Shown here one piece after another: positions 8,147 through 16,201 of a stretch of 64,000 nt of DNA (positions within the stretch are counted from its first letter, which is position 1; each line of letters opens with the position of its first letter). The notes under the pieces are model-generated. The model had not been told where the DNA came from. It searched no databases and worked only from the letters and a program-made list of their open reading frames with translations. Position numbers and translations under genes: made by a program. The DNA comes from Victivallis lenta (GTDB taxonomy: Bacteria > Verrucomicrobiota > Lentisphaeria > Victivallales > Victivallaceae): contig NZ_VUNS01000012.1 in NCBI RefSeq assembly GCF_009695545.1, positions 62,001 through 126,000 on the forward strand, written 5' to 3'.

Positions 8147-10491
8147 GCGCATTCGCTCCTTTCCAGCCGCCGGACGATATCTTCCTGGATGGCGGGCGAC
8201 AGATCGAGGAAGTTCACGAACGTTCCGTGAATCCGCATGATGTAAATCCCGGACGGCACGAGCTTTTCCGGATCAGCCAGAATTCGGCGCAGGTGCGCGG
8301 CGCTGTCGATGTTGAAGTAGACGTAGTACGGCGCGGCGCCCTCCTTCCCGGCGGAGAAGAGCGGGCGGACGATCCGGTCGCGCAGGGCGATGCCCTTCGC
8401 CTCCGCATCGGGCGTGTCGGCGAATATGGCCGGAGAAAGCCCGATGTGCGAGGCGTAGCCGCCGGTCATCTGTCCGAACGGGAGTTTCCGTTCCGAAAGC
8501 AGCTGGTCGGTCAGCTCCGCGGAGACCGCCTCCGGCCGGGGATCGATGCCGTAGCCGAGCATGGTGCGCGCGTTCCGGCCGTCCGGCGTCGCGCCGACCC
8601 AGCAGCCGTAGAGCAGGTGCGTGCTCGGCGTCGAGAAGTCCGGCATGAAGGGGGCTCCGGAAGGGTTTCGCAATGCCGAGACCTTTTCGCAGACCCGCGC
8701 CGCGACCCGCACGGCGGTTTCGTCCGGCTCCTGCCGGTTGGCGCCGTATTTCGGGTAGCCGAGCAGCCGGGCGCGGAGGAGCTGCGCGCCGGCGAAGTCG
8801 CTGCGCAGCGCCGCGAGCAGCGTTTCGAAGCCGCCCGGCTCCTCGGCGAGAAAATGCTTCACCGCGACGATCGAATCCGCTGCGACGCTGAGCCCGTGGA
8901 TCAGGCAGCCGCTGCCGTTGCAGCGCGTGCCGGGGTGTTCGGCGTCGCGCATGTCCCGGCCGCTTTCGAGTCCCCCGAAAAGCAGCGAACCGAACGGGGT
9001 TGGACATCTGCCGATGGCGCGGGTGCAGCAGTTGGCCGCCTCCTCCATGCGCGGCAGGATGAAGTCGAGCTGGCGGAAGAAGGCGTTTTCCAGGTCGTGC
9101 GCGGCTTCCTCCGGCGACGTATAGCCGAGTTCGGCGGCGGAGAGGCCGATTTTCCGGCCGGTCAGCAGCGAACGGCCGTCGTTCAACGCGAGTTCGAGCA
9201 CCTTGCCGAGGTTCAGCCAGCTGTTCGTCGTGTTGCCGTTTTCCCTGCCCATGATGAGCGGTTCCTGACAGCCGGCCACGGCCCAGTCCGGGATGTCTTC
9301 CGGCGCGATTCCCTTCGCGGCCAGCAGCTCGAACATCATGTCGTCGTTGAAGAGCGACGGCGTCGAGTGACCCGGTATGAAGAAGAATTTTCCCATGGCG
9401 CGATAGAGGGAGTCGGGTGTGCCGCGGTGAATTTTGACCGACAGTGCGGGCTGCGGCAGGTTCGAGCGGCGGAACGCTTCGAGGATTACGCCGGTCATGG
9501 CGTTCGTGAGGTCGTTCCCGTCCATATCGCGCCCGCCGAGCAGGATATTCTGCGAGATGGCCCAGCCGCGCGCGCCGACCATGTAGAATGCGAGCAGGTG
9601 TTCGAAGAGCGCAACCGCCTCTTCGAACGGCGTTTCCCCGAGATACAGCGCGAAGACGCGGTCGAGGTTGCCGGCCGAGAATGCGTACGGGTTCGGCGCC
9701 TGTTCGAGGCACATGACCTGCCAGAGTAGCAGATAACTCTGCAGCGCCTCGTGCAGATTCCGGGCCCCGTATCGCGGCACGCGGCGGCAGAGTTCCGCAA
9801 TCCGGCCGAGCCGGGCCGCCTCGTCCGGATCGGCGGCGCGCTGCACGGCAAGCGTTTCGGCGAGTCCGGCATAACGCCGGGCCAGGATCAGCACGGCTTC
9901 TCCGGCCCGGCGCATGACCGGCGCATAGCCGCCCGGCGTGCCGCGTTTCAGGAACGCTTCGAGCCCGTCGGAGAGGATCGGCCGCATATCCGGGATCATG
10001 TGCCCGGTCACCGGCTCCATGAAGAAGGCGACTTCGGAAGTCAGCGTCTCGAACCTGCCGTATACGGCTTTGAGGTCGCGGACGAACGGCGTTTCGCGGT
10101 AGTAACCGCGCACCGCCTCGATCCGCTCCGGCGGAAGCTCCGGCGTCGGCTCGAGGTCGTCGTAGATCGCCAGCGGGTCGCAGTAGCCCGCGAACGACTG
10201 GACCCGGAACGCGGGGTTGATCAGCGCGTAGCTCGGCGAAAAGGCGTCGTCCTGCGTTCCGGCGAGAGCGCTGCCTTCCGGGATCGACAGCGTCATCTTC
10301 TCCGCAAGGCGGCAGAGCAGTTCGCCGGCAGCAGCCGGATCGTCCGGATCGGTTCCGCCGCGCCGCATCGTCTCGCGCTCGCGCATCCTGAGTTCCTGCA
10401 GGTAAAACCAGCCGTCCACCCGGAGCTGCCGCCGCTTGCCGTCGACGAGCTTCCGGAGTCCATCCTTCAGAATCGCATCCGCCGTATTCAT
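8143..10491 (-). CDS. Glycyl radical enzyme 1 (PFL/diol dehydratase-like) with atypical glycyl loop
   Basis: 782-residue glycyl radical enzyme. The thiyl cysteine loop is GCQEP (C408, with E410 at the place of the general base in the dehydratase-type GCxE motif), so pyruvate formate-lyase activity, which uses two adjacent cysteines, is unlikely. The C-terminal glycyl site reads MRIHGTFVNFLDLSPAIQ with G756. The usual RVxG[YFW]S is changed to RIHGTF, while the downstream LSPAIQEDIV matches the family. It is the first gene of the operon GRE-GntR-activase-FGGY kinase. A promoter is predicted at 10541-10570. It probably performs a radical dehydration or C-X bond cleavage in the cytoplasm; the substrate is unknown. 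Confidence 0.88.
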   Translation of the reverse strand: MNTADAILKDGLRKLVDGKRRQLRVDGWFYLQELRMRERETMRRGGTDPDDPAAAGELLCRLAEKMTLSIPEGSALAGTQDDAFSPSYALINPAFRVQSFAGYCDPLAIYDDLEPTPELPPERIEAVRGYYRETPFVRDLKAVYGRFETLTSEVAFFMEPVTGHMIPDMRPILSDGLEAFLKRGTPGGYAPVMRRAGEAVLILARRYAGLAETLAVQRAADPDEAARLGRIAELCRRVPRYGARNLHEALQSYLLLWQVMCLEQAPNPYAFSAGNLDRVFALYLGETPFEEAVALFEHLLAFYMVGARGWAISQNILLGGRDMDGNDLTNAMTGVILEAFRRSNLPQPALSVKIHRGTPDSLYRAMGKFFFIPGHSTPSLFNDDMMFELLAAKGIAPEDIPDWAVAGCQEPLIMGRENGNTTNSWLNLGKVLELALNDGRSLLTGRKIGLSAAELGYTSPEEAAHDLENAFFRQLDFILPRMEEAANCCTRAIGRCPTPFGSLLFGGLESGRDMRDAEHPGTRCNGSGCLIHGLSVAADSIVAVKHFLAEEPGGFETLLAALRSDFAGAQLLRARLLGYPKYGANRQEPDETAVRVAARVCEKVSALRNPSGAPFMPDFSTPSTHLLYGCWVGATPDGRNARTMLGYGIDPRPEAVSAELTDQLLSERKLPFGQMTGGYASHIGLSPAIFADTPDAEAKGIALRDRIVRPLFSAGKEGAAPYYVYFNIDSAAHLRRILADPEKLVPSGIYIMRIHGTFVNFLDLSPAIQEDIVRRLERSECA

Positions 10492-10516
10492 TTTTTCTCT
10501 TTCCGTTATGAAAGGC

Positions 10517-10545
10517 TTGCAGTTTGCTGTCTATGGTATTATAAT
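10517..10545 (+). promoter_or_regulatory. Sigma70-type promoter of the PMI-like gene
   Basis: TTGCAG (10517-10522), 17-base spacer and TATAAT (10540-10545), about 43 bases before the ATG at 10589. The -10 box overlaps that of the divergent GRE1 promoter. Confidence 0.75.
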
Positions 10546-10570
10546 ATAATGCCATTGGAAACGAATGCAA
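10541..10570 (-). promoter_or_regulatory. Divergent promoter of the GRE1 operon
   Basis: On the minus strand TTGCAT (10565-10570) is followed after 18 bases by TATTAT (10541-10546), about 50 bases before the GRE1 ATG. It overlaps the plus-strand promoter, so the two divergent units share one regulatory core. Confidence 0.55.
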
Positions 10571-10588
10571 GCGGAGGCGCGCGGGAAA

Positions 10589-11665
10589 ATGAAATTGATT
10601 CGATTTGCCCCGAACCGGGTCGGGAGGGTGTATGCGGGCGGCGCGGAGATCGACCGGCTGCAGGGAGTGGAAGCTCCGGCGGACGGCGGCTGCCCGGAGG
10701 AGTGGATCGCTTCGACGGTCGAAGCGCAGGGACCGCGCCGTCCCGGCGAGGGAGTGAGCCGGGTTCTGCTGCCGGACGGCGGCAGTGTGCCGTTCGACCG
10801 GCTGCTCGGGGAGGAGGCGGAGGAGATTCTCGGCCCCGCTCATGTCGCCCGGTTCGGAAAAGCGCCGGGTTTCCTGACCAAGCTGCTCGACTCGGCGATC
10901 CGGCTGCCGGTGCAGGCGCATCCGGACCGCGCCGCGGCGAAACGGCTGTTCGGTTCGGAGTACGGCAAGACCGAGGCGTGGATCGTCATCGGCGGCCGGA
11001 AGATCGACGGCGAGGAGCCGTATCTGCTGATGGGGTTCAACGAGTCGTTTGATTACGAGGTGTTCCGGCGGGAGGCGCTCGCGGGCGTCATGGAACGGAC
11101 GGTCGGCATGATGCACCGCTGCCCGGTCGTGCCGGGGGAGGTCTACCTGATCACGGGCGGGCTGCCGCATGCGATCGGCTCGGGCGTATTCGTTCAGGAG
11201 ATCATGGAGCCGACCGATTATGTCGTTCAGCCGGAGCTGCATTGCGGCGGAACCCGGCTGGATGAACGGGCGCGCTGGGGCGGGCTCGATCCGGAGAAGG
11301 CGCTCGGCGTGTTTCACTGCGAAGCGCTCCCGGAGGCGGAACTCCTGCGGCGGGTGCGGCGGACGCCCGTGGTGTTGTCGGAGTCGTCCGGCACGGTTCT
11401 CCGGCAGTTGCTGGACCGCGGGGAGACCGGCTTCTTCGGTTCGCTCGAGCTCCGGCTCGACGGCAGCTGGACGCGCCCGGAGGAGCTCGGCTGCTTCATG
11501 GCCGGGACCGTTCTCGGCGGGACGGCGGTCGTCGCGGCGGGCCGCGAGCGCCTTGCGCTTGCACCGGGGCAGACCTTCGCGCTCGCCGCTTCGGCGCGGC
11601 CGGTGTTCGAAGGGAAGGCGGAAATCCTGTTTGCGCTGCCTCCCGCCTTGCATTTGCGGGAATGA
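10589..11665 (+). CDS. Mannose-6-phosphate isomerase-like protein (class I, cupin)
   Basis: 358-residue type I phosphomannose isomerase homologue, expected to interconvert an aldose and a ketose phosphate. Visible signatures: PEEWIAST near residue 37, the metal-ligand motif VQAHPD (Q109, H111) and KTEAW, the second-cupin motif LITGGLPHAIGSGVFVQEI, and a C-terminal beta-rich domain. The ATG at 10589 is chosen over 10565 because GGAGG stands 11 bases before it and the protein then begins with the hydrophobic MKLIRFAP. It diverges from the GRE1 operon and overlaps the extended frame of the FAD oxidoreductase behind it. The exact sugar phosphate may differ from mannose. Confidence 0.82.
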   Translation: MKLIRFAPNRVGRVYAGGAEIDRLQGVEAPADGGCPEEWIASTVEAQGPRRPGEGVSRVLLPDGGSVPFDRLLGEEAEEILGPAHVARFGKAPGFLTKLLDSAIRLPVQAHPDRAAAKRLFGSEYGKTEAWIVIGGRKIDGEEPYLLMGFNESFDYEVFRREALAGVMERTVGMMHRCPVVPGEVYLITGGLPHAIGSGVFVQEIMEPTDYVVQPELHCGGTRLDERARWGGLDPEKALGVFHCEALPEAELLRRVRRTPVVLSESSGTVLRQLLDRGETGFFGSLELRLDGSWTRPEELGCFMAGTVLGGTAVVAAGRERLALAPGQTFALAASARPVFEGKAEILFALPPALHLRE

Positions 11666-11739
11666 CGGGATATGGTAAGCGTTGTCTGGATCAACCGTTT
11701 CCCGGAACCGCAAAACCGGGGATTACAGGAGAACATACG

Positions 11740-13044
11740 ATGGATATCGTGACATTGCCTTCCCGCTCCGTTCCGGTTCTGGCGGAGGCCGACATCTGCG
11801 TCGCCGGCGGCAGCTGCACCGGCGTCTTTGCCGCCGTCACCGCCGCCCGGCGCGGCGCGCGCGTCGCCGTGGTCGAGCCGCAGAACCGGTTCGGCGGAAC
11901 CGCGACCGCTTCGCAGGTCTGTTACTGGCACAGCATTTTCAATCTGGACTATTCCCGGCAGATCATCGCCGGCATGACCGACGAGATCCTGCACCGGCTC
12001 GACCGGCGCGGACAGGTCGATTATGCCGACGGGCCGGACCCGAGCTGGTATGCGCGGCTGAACACCGAGGAGCTCGCCATCGAGCTGGACGAACTGGTGG
12101 TCGAGGCGGGTGTGCTGCCGTTCCTGCACACCCGCGCGGTCGACGTCTGGCGGGATGCGGACGGCCGCCCGGCCGGACTCCTCGTCGCGGGCAAGGGCGG
12201 GCTCGGCGTCCTGAAGGCGAAGTATCTGGTCGATGCGACCGGCGACGGCGACATCTGTGCCGCCGCCGGGGCGGAAATGTGGCGGAATCCGTCGCTTCAG
12301 CCGCCGACCGCCTGCGCGAAGATGAGCCGCTGGCCGGAGCGGGAGGTCGGGATGTTCGAGCTCGGGAAGTGGATCCATGCGGAGGCGGAGCGCTATCGCA
12401 TGCCGGAGGGGATGATCTGGGGGTGTCCGACTCCCGGGAAAAACACCTTCATGCTGGCCGGAACCAAGATTCCGGACGCGGATTTATCGGACCCCGCCGA
12501 GTTGACCGCGGGCGAGATCGAGGGGCGCCGCCAGATCCGCGCGATTCAGGACATCGTGGCCGGGCACGGCCTGCCGCGGCCGGTGCTCGAGGCGCTGCCG
12601 TCGCTGATCGGCATCCGCGATACGCGGCATATCAGGTCGCTTTACCGGCTGACCACGGACGATGTCCTCTACGGCCGGGAGTTCCCCGACACGATTGCGC
12701 GCGGCACCTACCGGGTCGACGTTCACAGCCAGAACCCGCCCGGCACGCGCTTCCTTTATCTGGATGGAACCGAGGTGTTCATCAGCCCCGACCGGGAGAA
12801 CGAGGCGACCCGCTGGCGGCCGGAGGGACCGGCGCCGGAGTGCTACAACATTCCGCTGCGCAGCCTGATTCCGGCCGGATTTGACAACCTGATTTCGGCC
12901 GGGCGCATGATCGACGCCGAAACCGGCGCCTACGGCGCGGTCCGGGTCATGGTGACCATGAACCAGACCGGCGAGGCGGCCGGAAATGCCGCTTACGAGG
13001 CGCTCGACAAAGACACCGGCATCCCGGAGGCCGCCGGCCTGTGA
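11740..13044 (+). CDS. FAD-dependent oxidoreductase (FAD_oxidored family)
   Basis: 434-residue flavoprotein. A Rossmann ADP-binding motif occurs near the N-terminus (ADICVAGGSCTGVFAAVTAA), followed by VVEPQNRFGGTATAS, the internal YLVDATGDGDICAAAG, and the C-terminal LISAGRMIDAETGAYGAVRV that closes FAD binding in this family. The start at 11740 follows AGGAG and agrees with the family N-terminus. Homologues are common in polysaccharide and sugar-acid loci of Lentisphaerota and Planctomycetes; the substrate is not known. It follows the PMI-like gene after 74 bases. Pairing with the divergent GRE cassette suggests a redox step in the same sugar pathway, but that is inference. Confidence 0.85.
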   Translation: MDIVTLPSRSVPVLAEADICVAGGSCTGVFAAVTAARRGARVAVVEPQNRFGGTATASQVCYWHSIFNLDYSRQIIAGMTDEILHRLDRRGQVDYADGPDPSWYARLNTEELAIELDELVVEAGVLPFLHTRAVDVWRDADGRPAGLLVAGKGGLGVLKAKYLVDATGDGDICAAAGAEMWRNPSLQPPTACAKMSRWPEREVGMFELGKWIHAEAERYRMPEGMIWGCPTPGKNTFMLAGTKIPDADLSDPAELTAGEIEGRRQIRAIQDIVAGHGLPRPVLEALPSLIGIRDTRHIRSLYRLTTDDVLYGREFPDTIARGTYRVDVHSQNPPGTRFLYLDGTEVFISPDRENEATRWRPEGPAPECYNIPLRSLIPAGFDNLISAGRMIDAETGAYGAVRVMVTMNQTGEAAGNAAYEALDKDTGIPEAAGL

Positions 13045-13063
13045 CCGGGTTTCCGCCGCGGCG

Positions 13064-15160
13064 TCAACGGATGATTTCGTAGACGAGGACGGCTTCGCCG
13101 TTCAGACCGGCCGTGTCGGCGGTGAACTTCAGGAGGCCGTCGGCGAATGTCGATGCGACTTCACCGAGGCGCTCTCCCTTCAGGTTGACCGCATACACCT
13201 TCGGAGCGCCGCCTGCGCCGAGGTTGAGCGCGACCTCTCCGGCCGCCCGGCGGACCAGGTGCGGAATGTTGCCGTAGGAGTTCAGCAGCTCCATCGACTC
13301 GTCCCCGAAGGTCATGCCGGTGTGGGCGGCGTTGTTGAGGTGGAAAAACAGGATTTTCCGGGAATTCCGCAGCTCGTTCCCGTCCATCGAGGAGGCGAAG
13401 AACGTGCTGTACGGCGTGCGGTTTTCGACGGAGAGGACGTCTGCCTTGCCGGCGCCCGTCCCGACGAAGACCAGCGCTTCGCTGCGGGGGGCGGCGACCC
13501 GGAAGAGATTCTCTTTCCCGATCAGTTCCAGTTCTCCGGTGGAGCTGATGAAGTGGCAGTTCCGGGGATCAAACACTCCTTTGCCGCCGACCGGCGCGCC
13601 TTCAAGCTGTCTGACCAGTTTCTGTTCAGACGGTTTCGAGCCGAGGTGCCAGTAATAGCTTCCGTCGGCCGGAACCCGGGTGGAATTCCCGAGTTTTGCC
13701 ACCAGCATGAGTGCATTGCAAAGCCGCGGCAGCGCTTTCGCTTCCGGATCGATTCCGGCCGCATCTTTCGGCATAACGAGCGTTGCGGAAACTTTTGAGG
13801 CGGCAACATCTCCCCGCAGGAAAAGAAGATGGATCATCCGGTCCGACAGGTAGGAGATCGGGTCGCCGTAGAGGTCGAAATAACCGCCCCACGACTCCTT
13901 CATGTAATCCTTGCCGCCCCATGCCCACTGGAAGGTGTAGAGCGCATCCCAATCCTGAAACCCGGCCAGGGAACCGGAGATTGCCCCGCCTTCGCCGCGT
14001 GCTTTCAGCGGTTTGCACCATTTCAGCTCGGTCAGGGTGTAGGGGCGGCCGCAGATGCGCGATCCGCCGAGTTTGTTCGAATAGGCATCTTCTTCCTGAA
14101 ACAGCTCCACCCAGCCGGCCTGCCGGCATTTGACGGGCGGCCTCCAGTTGTCGCCTGTGATCTCCGGATGGCCGATATAGTAGTGCATGTCGATGTAGTC
14201 GTTGTTCAGGCGCGTCAGGTTCAGAAGCGGTTCGGGGCCGTTGTTCTGATCGGTCAGCGGCGTGCGGATGCCGATGGCGCGGAGCGCGGCGCGCATTTTC
14301 GCGGAATGTTTTTTCTGGAAATCCTGGAGGAAACGCTGGCGGAACCGGAGATCGGACTGCTTTTCCTTTGGAATGCCCGCTTTTTTGCACCATTCGACGA
14401 AAAGGCCTTCCCACTGCCAGCCGCGCGCGCCGTGGTTTTTCGGGTTCCAGTCTGCGAGAACGCGATTTTCATTGAGGGTGCTGATGAAGCAGAACACCGG
14501 GTCTTCCGCGTAAGTCAGGCCGGTATAGGGGTTTTTATGGGTCATGAAATTCTTCGCGAAGGCGAGAAAGTTTTCTCTGGCCGAATCCACAAGATAGACG
14601 GCGTTCTTGTAATTCCAGTGGCCGACCGGATGGAAGACTTCGGGCAGTTCCCTGTCCGAAACGATCCGGCTGCAATAAAGGTCGAGCGTCACATAGATGC
14701 CGCGGTCCTTGAACTGTTTGATCAGGTAGTCCATGCGGTCGATCTTTTCCGGGTCGAGTTCGGTGGTCGAGCCGCCGTCCTTCCTGACGATGAGGTTGTC
14801 GTAGTGGTGCAGCCGGACCGAGTTGTAGCCGGCGCGGGCGATCGACTCCGCCAGCAGCGCGGCGTCCTCTTTGGGCGGAATGCTGCTGGCTTCGCTCAGG
14901 TTGACGCCGAAGAAGCGCTGCTTTACGCCGGGCAGCTTCTCAAACTCGAAGTGATCCCCGACGACTTTCAGAAAGCCGTATTTTCCGGCGGGACGGTGGT
15001 GGTTCAGGGCCTTGCCGAAGTCGAGAATCGAGCCCTCCCTGATCTTCGTCACGTCGAAACGGATTTTCCTCCAGTCGTTCCCCTCCCTGACCACATACGG
15101 GCCGGCGGCGGCGGTCAGCAGAGAAAAGAGCGCAATGATACTCCAGAGCCAATGTTTCAT
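13064..15160 (-). CDS. Secreted GH5-like (cellulase-fold) glycoside hydrolase
   Basis: 698-residue protein with a signal peptide (residues 1-19, WLWSIIALFSLLTAAAG). The central part reads as a TIM-barrel glycosidase of clan A: RFFGVNLSEASSIP, GYNSVRLHHYDN, GIYVTLDLY, FISTLNEN with the N230-E231 pair as candidate acid/base, and YTLTELKW with E378 as candidate nucleophile. A beta-rich C-terminal part follows (about 520-698). The family number is not certain; it looks like the GH5/GH42-type barrels seen in PVC bacteria. It starts 27 bases after the pseudopilin stop at 15188, so both form one operon with the promoter at 16032-16060. Confidence 0.75.
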   Translation of the reverse strand: MKHWLWSIIALFSLLTAAAGPYVVREGNDWRKIRFDVTKIREGSILDFGKALNHHRPAGKYGFLKVVGDHFEFEKLPGVKQRFFGVNLSEASSIPPKEDAALLAESIARAGYNSVRLHHYDNLIVRKDGGSTTELDPEKIDRMDYLIKQFKDRGIYVTLDLYCSRIVSDRELPEVFHPVGHWNYKNAVYLVDSARENFLAFAKNFMTHKNPYTGLTYAEDPVFCFISTLNENRVLADWNPKNHGARGWQWEGLFVEWCKKAGIPKEKQSDLRFRQRFLQDFQKKHSAKMRAALRAIGIRTPLTDQNNGPEPLLNLTRLNNDYIDMHYYIGHPEITGDNWRPPVKCRQAGWVELFQEEDAYSNKLGGSRICGRPYTLTELKWCKPLKARGEGGAISGSLAGFQDWDALYTFQWAWGGKDYMKESWGGYFDLYGDPISYLSDRMIHLLFLRGDVAASKVSATLVMPKDAAGIDPEAKALPRLCNALMLVAKLGNSTRVPADGSYYWHLGSKPSEQKLVRQLEGAPVGGKGVFDPRNCHFISSTGELELIGKENLFRVAAPRSEALVFVGTGAGKADVLSVENRTPYSTFFASSMDGNELRNSRKILFFHLNNAAHTGMTFGDESMELLNSYGNIPHLVRRAAGEVALNLGAGGAPKVYAVNLKGERLGEVASTFADGLLKFTADTAGLNGEAVLVYEIIR

Positions 15161-15187
15161 CGGTGGTAGTTCTCCTGTATTGATTGA

Positions 15188-15958
15188 TCAGAAAGGAAGG
15201 TCGGCTTTATTCGCGTCGAAGATGCTCAAACTGCTGTTGACCGCATACGGGCGCAAATCATTGAATCCGGTGCTTGAAGCGTGGCCGTCACCGCACAGGA
15301 TATTCGCCCGTCCGGCATGGCGGAGAATGACTTTCTGGTTGTTTGTTCCCACCCAGAAAATCTGCTCGCTGCAAAGCTCGTCGCCGGGATTTCCAGTGGC
15401 GCTGTCGGCAATAATCATGACATTCGAAGGAGAGCCCTGCGGGCACCAGTCAAGCACGCCGGCGTTCGGAACTTTTCCGAGCCGGGTGATTTTTACGAAG
15501 AAGATCTGCGGGTTTGTGTTGTTCCAGTCCGCATAATTCCTCCATGCTCCGGTGAGGCACGCGTTCATGCCGTAGACTTCGAGCTGCGTATTGCGGTAAT
15601 TTTTGCTTTTCCCTTCCGGTACGGAGGGGCAGCGATAGGGTTTGTAGGCGTTGTAGGAAGCAGCGTCGTACCAGCCGCTCGCGGCGGCCGTCCCGCCGAG
15701 GTTCTGGGTGTCGCCCTGGCTTTTGCGCAGCAGCCGCGCCCAGGTTTCGTTCGCATACTGTACGGACGGCAGGTAATCGTGATTGGATATGGTGTACTGC
15801 ATGGTGAACAGCCCCACCTGCTTCAGGTTGGACATGCAGGAGGTGGTGCGCGCCCGTTCCCGGGCCTGCTGCAGGGCGGGCAGAAGCATCGAAGCGAGAA
15901 TGGCGATGATCGCAATAACCACCAGAAGTTCGATCAGCGTAAAATATCTGTCTCTCAT
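15188..15958 (-). CDS. Pseudopilin with H-X9-DG C-terminus
   Basis: 256-residue prepilin-like protein. It begins [20 protein letters not shown] and continues [17 protein letters not shown], with a leader of only five residues whose last residue before FTLIE is Tyr, not Gly. The C-terminal H-X9-DG motif is present ([17 protein letters not shown]). The start at 15958 has AGGAATGG just upstream and fits the promoter at 16032-16060; longer in-frame extensions would not start with a pilin leader. It precedes the secreted GH5-like gene by 27 bases. Expected location is the inner membrane or periplasm, as a minor or major subunit of a pseudopilus. Confidence 0.9.
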   Translation of the reverse strand: MRDRYFTLIELLVVIAIIAILASMLLPALQQARERARTTSCMSNLKQVGLFTMQYTISNHDYLPSVQYANETWARLLRKSQGDTQNLGGTAAASGWYDAASYNAYKPYRCPSVPEGKSKNYRNTQLEVYGMNACLTGAWRNYADWNNTNPQIFFVKITRLGKVPNAGVLDWCPQGSPSNVMIIADSATGNPGDELCSEQIFWVGTNNQKVILRHAGRANILCGDGHASSTGFNDLRPYAVNSSLSIFDANKADLPF

Positions 15959-16031
15959 GTTCCATTCCTTTTTTTGCGGGTTCGTTCCGTCCGGCGCCGT
16001 CCGGATGCGAGCTGTTTTGAACTCTGTATTA

Positions 16032-16060
16032 ATTATACCCGGAACGGCTCCGATATGCAA
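16032..16060 (-). promoter_or_regulatory. Sigma70-type promoter of pseudopilin 2/GH5 operon
   Basis: Minus strand TTGCAT (16055-16060), 17-base spacer, TATAAT (16032-16037), about 74 bases before the start at 15958. Confidence 0.75.
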
Positions 16061-16201
16061 TAGACAATCTGTACGAAAAAGTGCCAACATCGCCAGGAAA
16101 AATTTATCGAAAAAAATGGTGTCCCGGGTTGATTTTTGCGGAGATGGCGATCAAATTACCGGGAAGGCGGATTGCCGGAATGACCGATCAGGGAAGGAGC
16201 G

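Noticed and set aside
8143-10491. Annotation of GRE1 as pyruvate formate-lyase
   Set aside because: PFL needs two adjacent catalytic cysteines; this enzyme has GCQE, the dehydratase-like pattern.
8273-11713. Very long open frame (over 1100 codons) on the minus strand, antisense to the PMI-like gene and out of frame with GRE1
   Set aside because: It is rich in Arg, Ala and Pro, has no domain, and overlaps GRE1 and the PMI-like gene, both of which have clear motifs. High GC removes stop codons in shadow frames.
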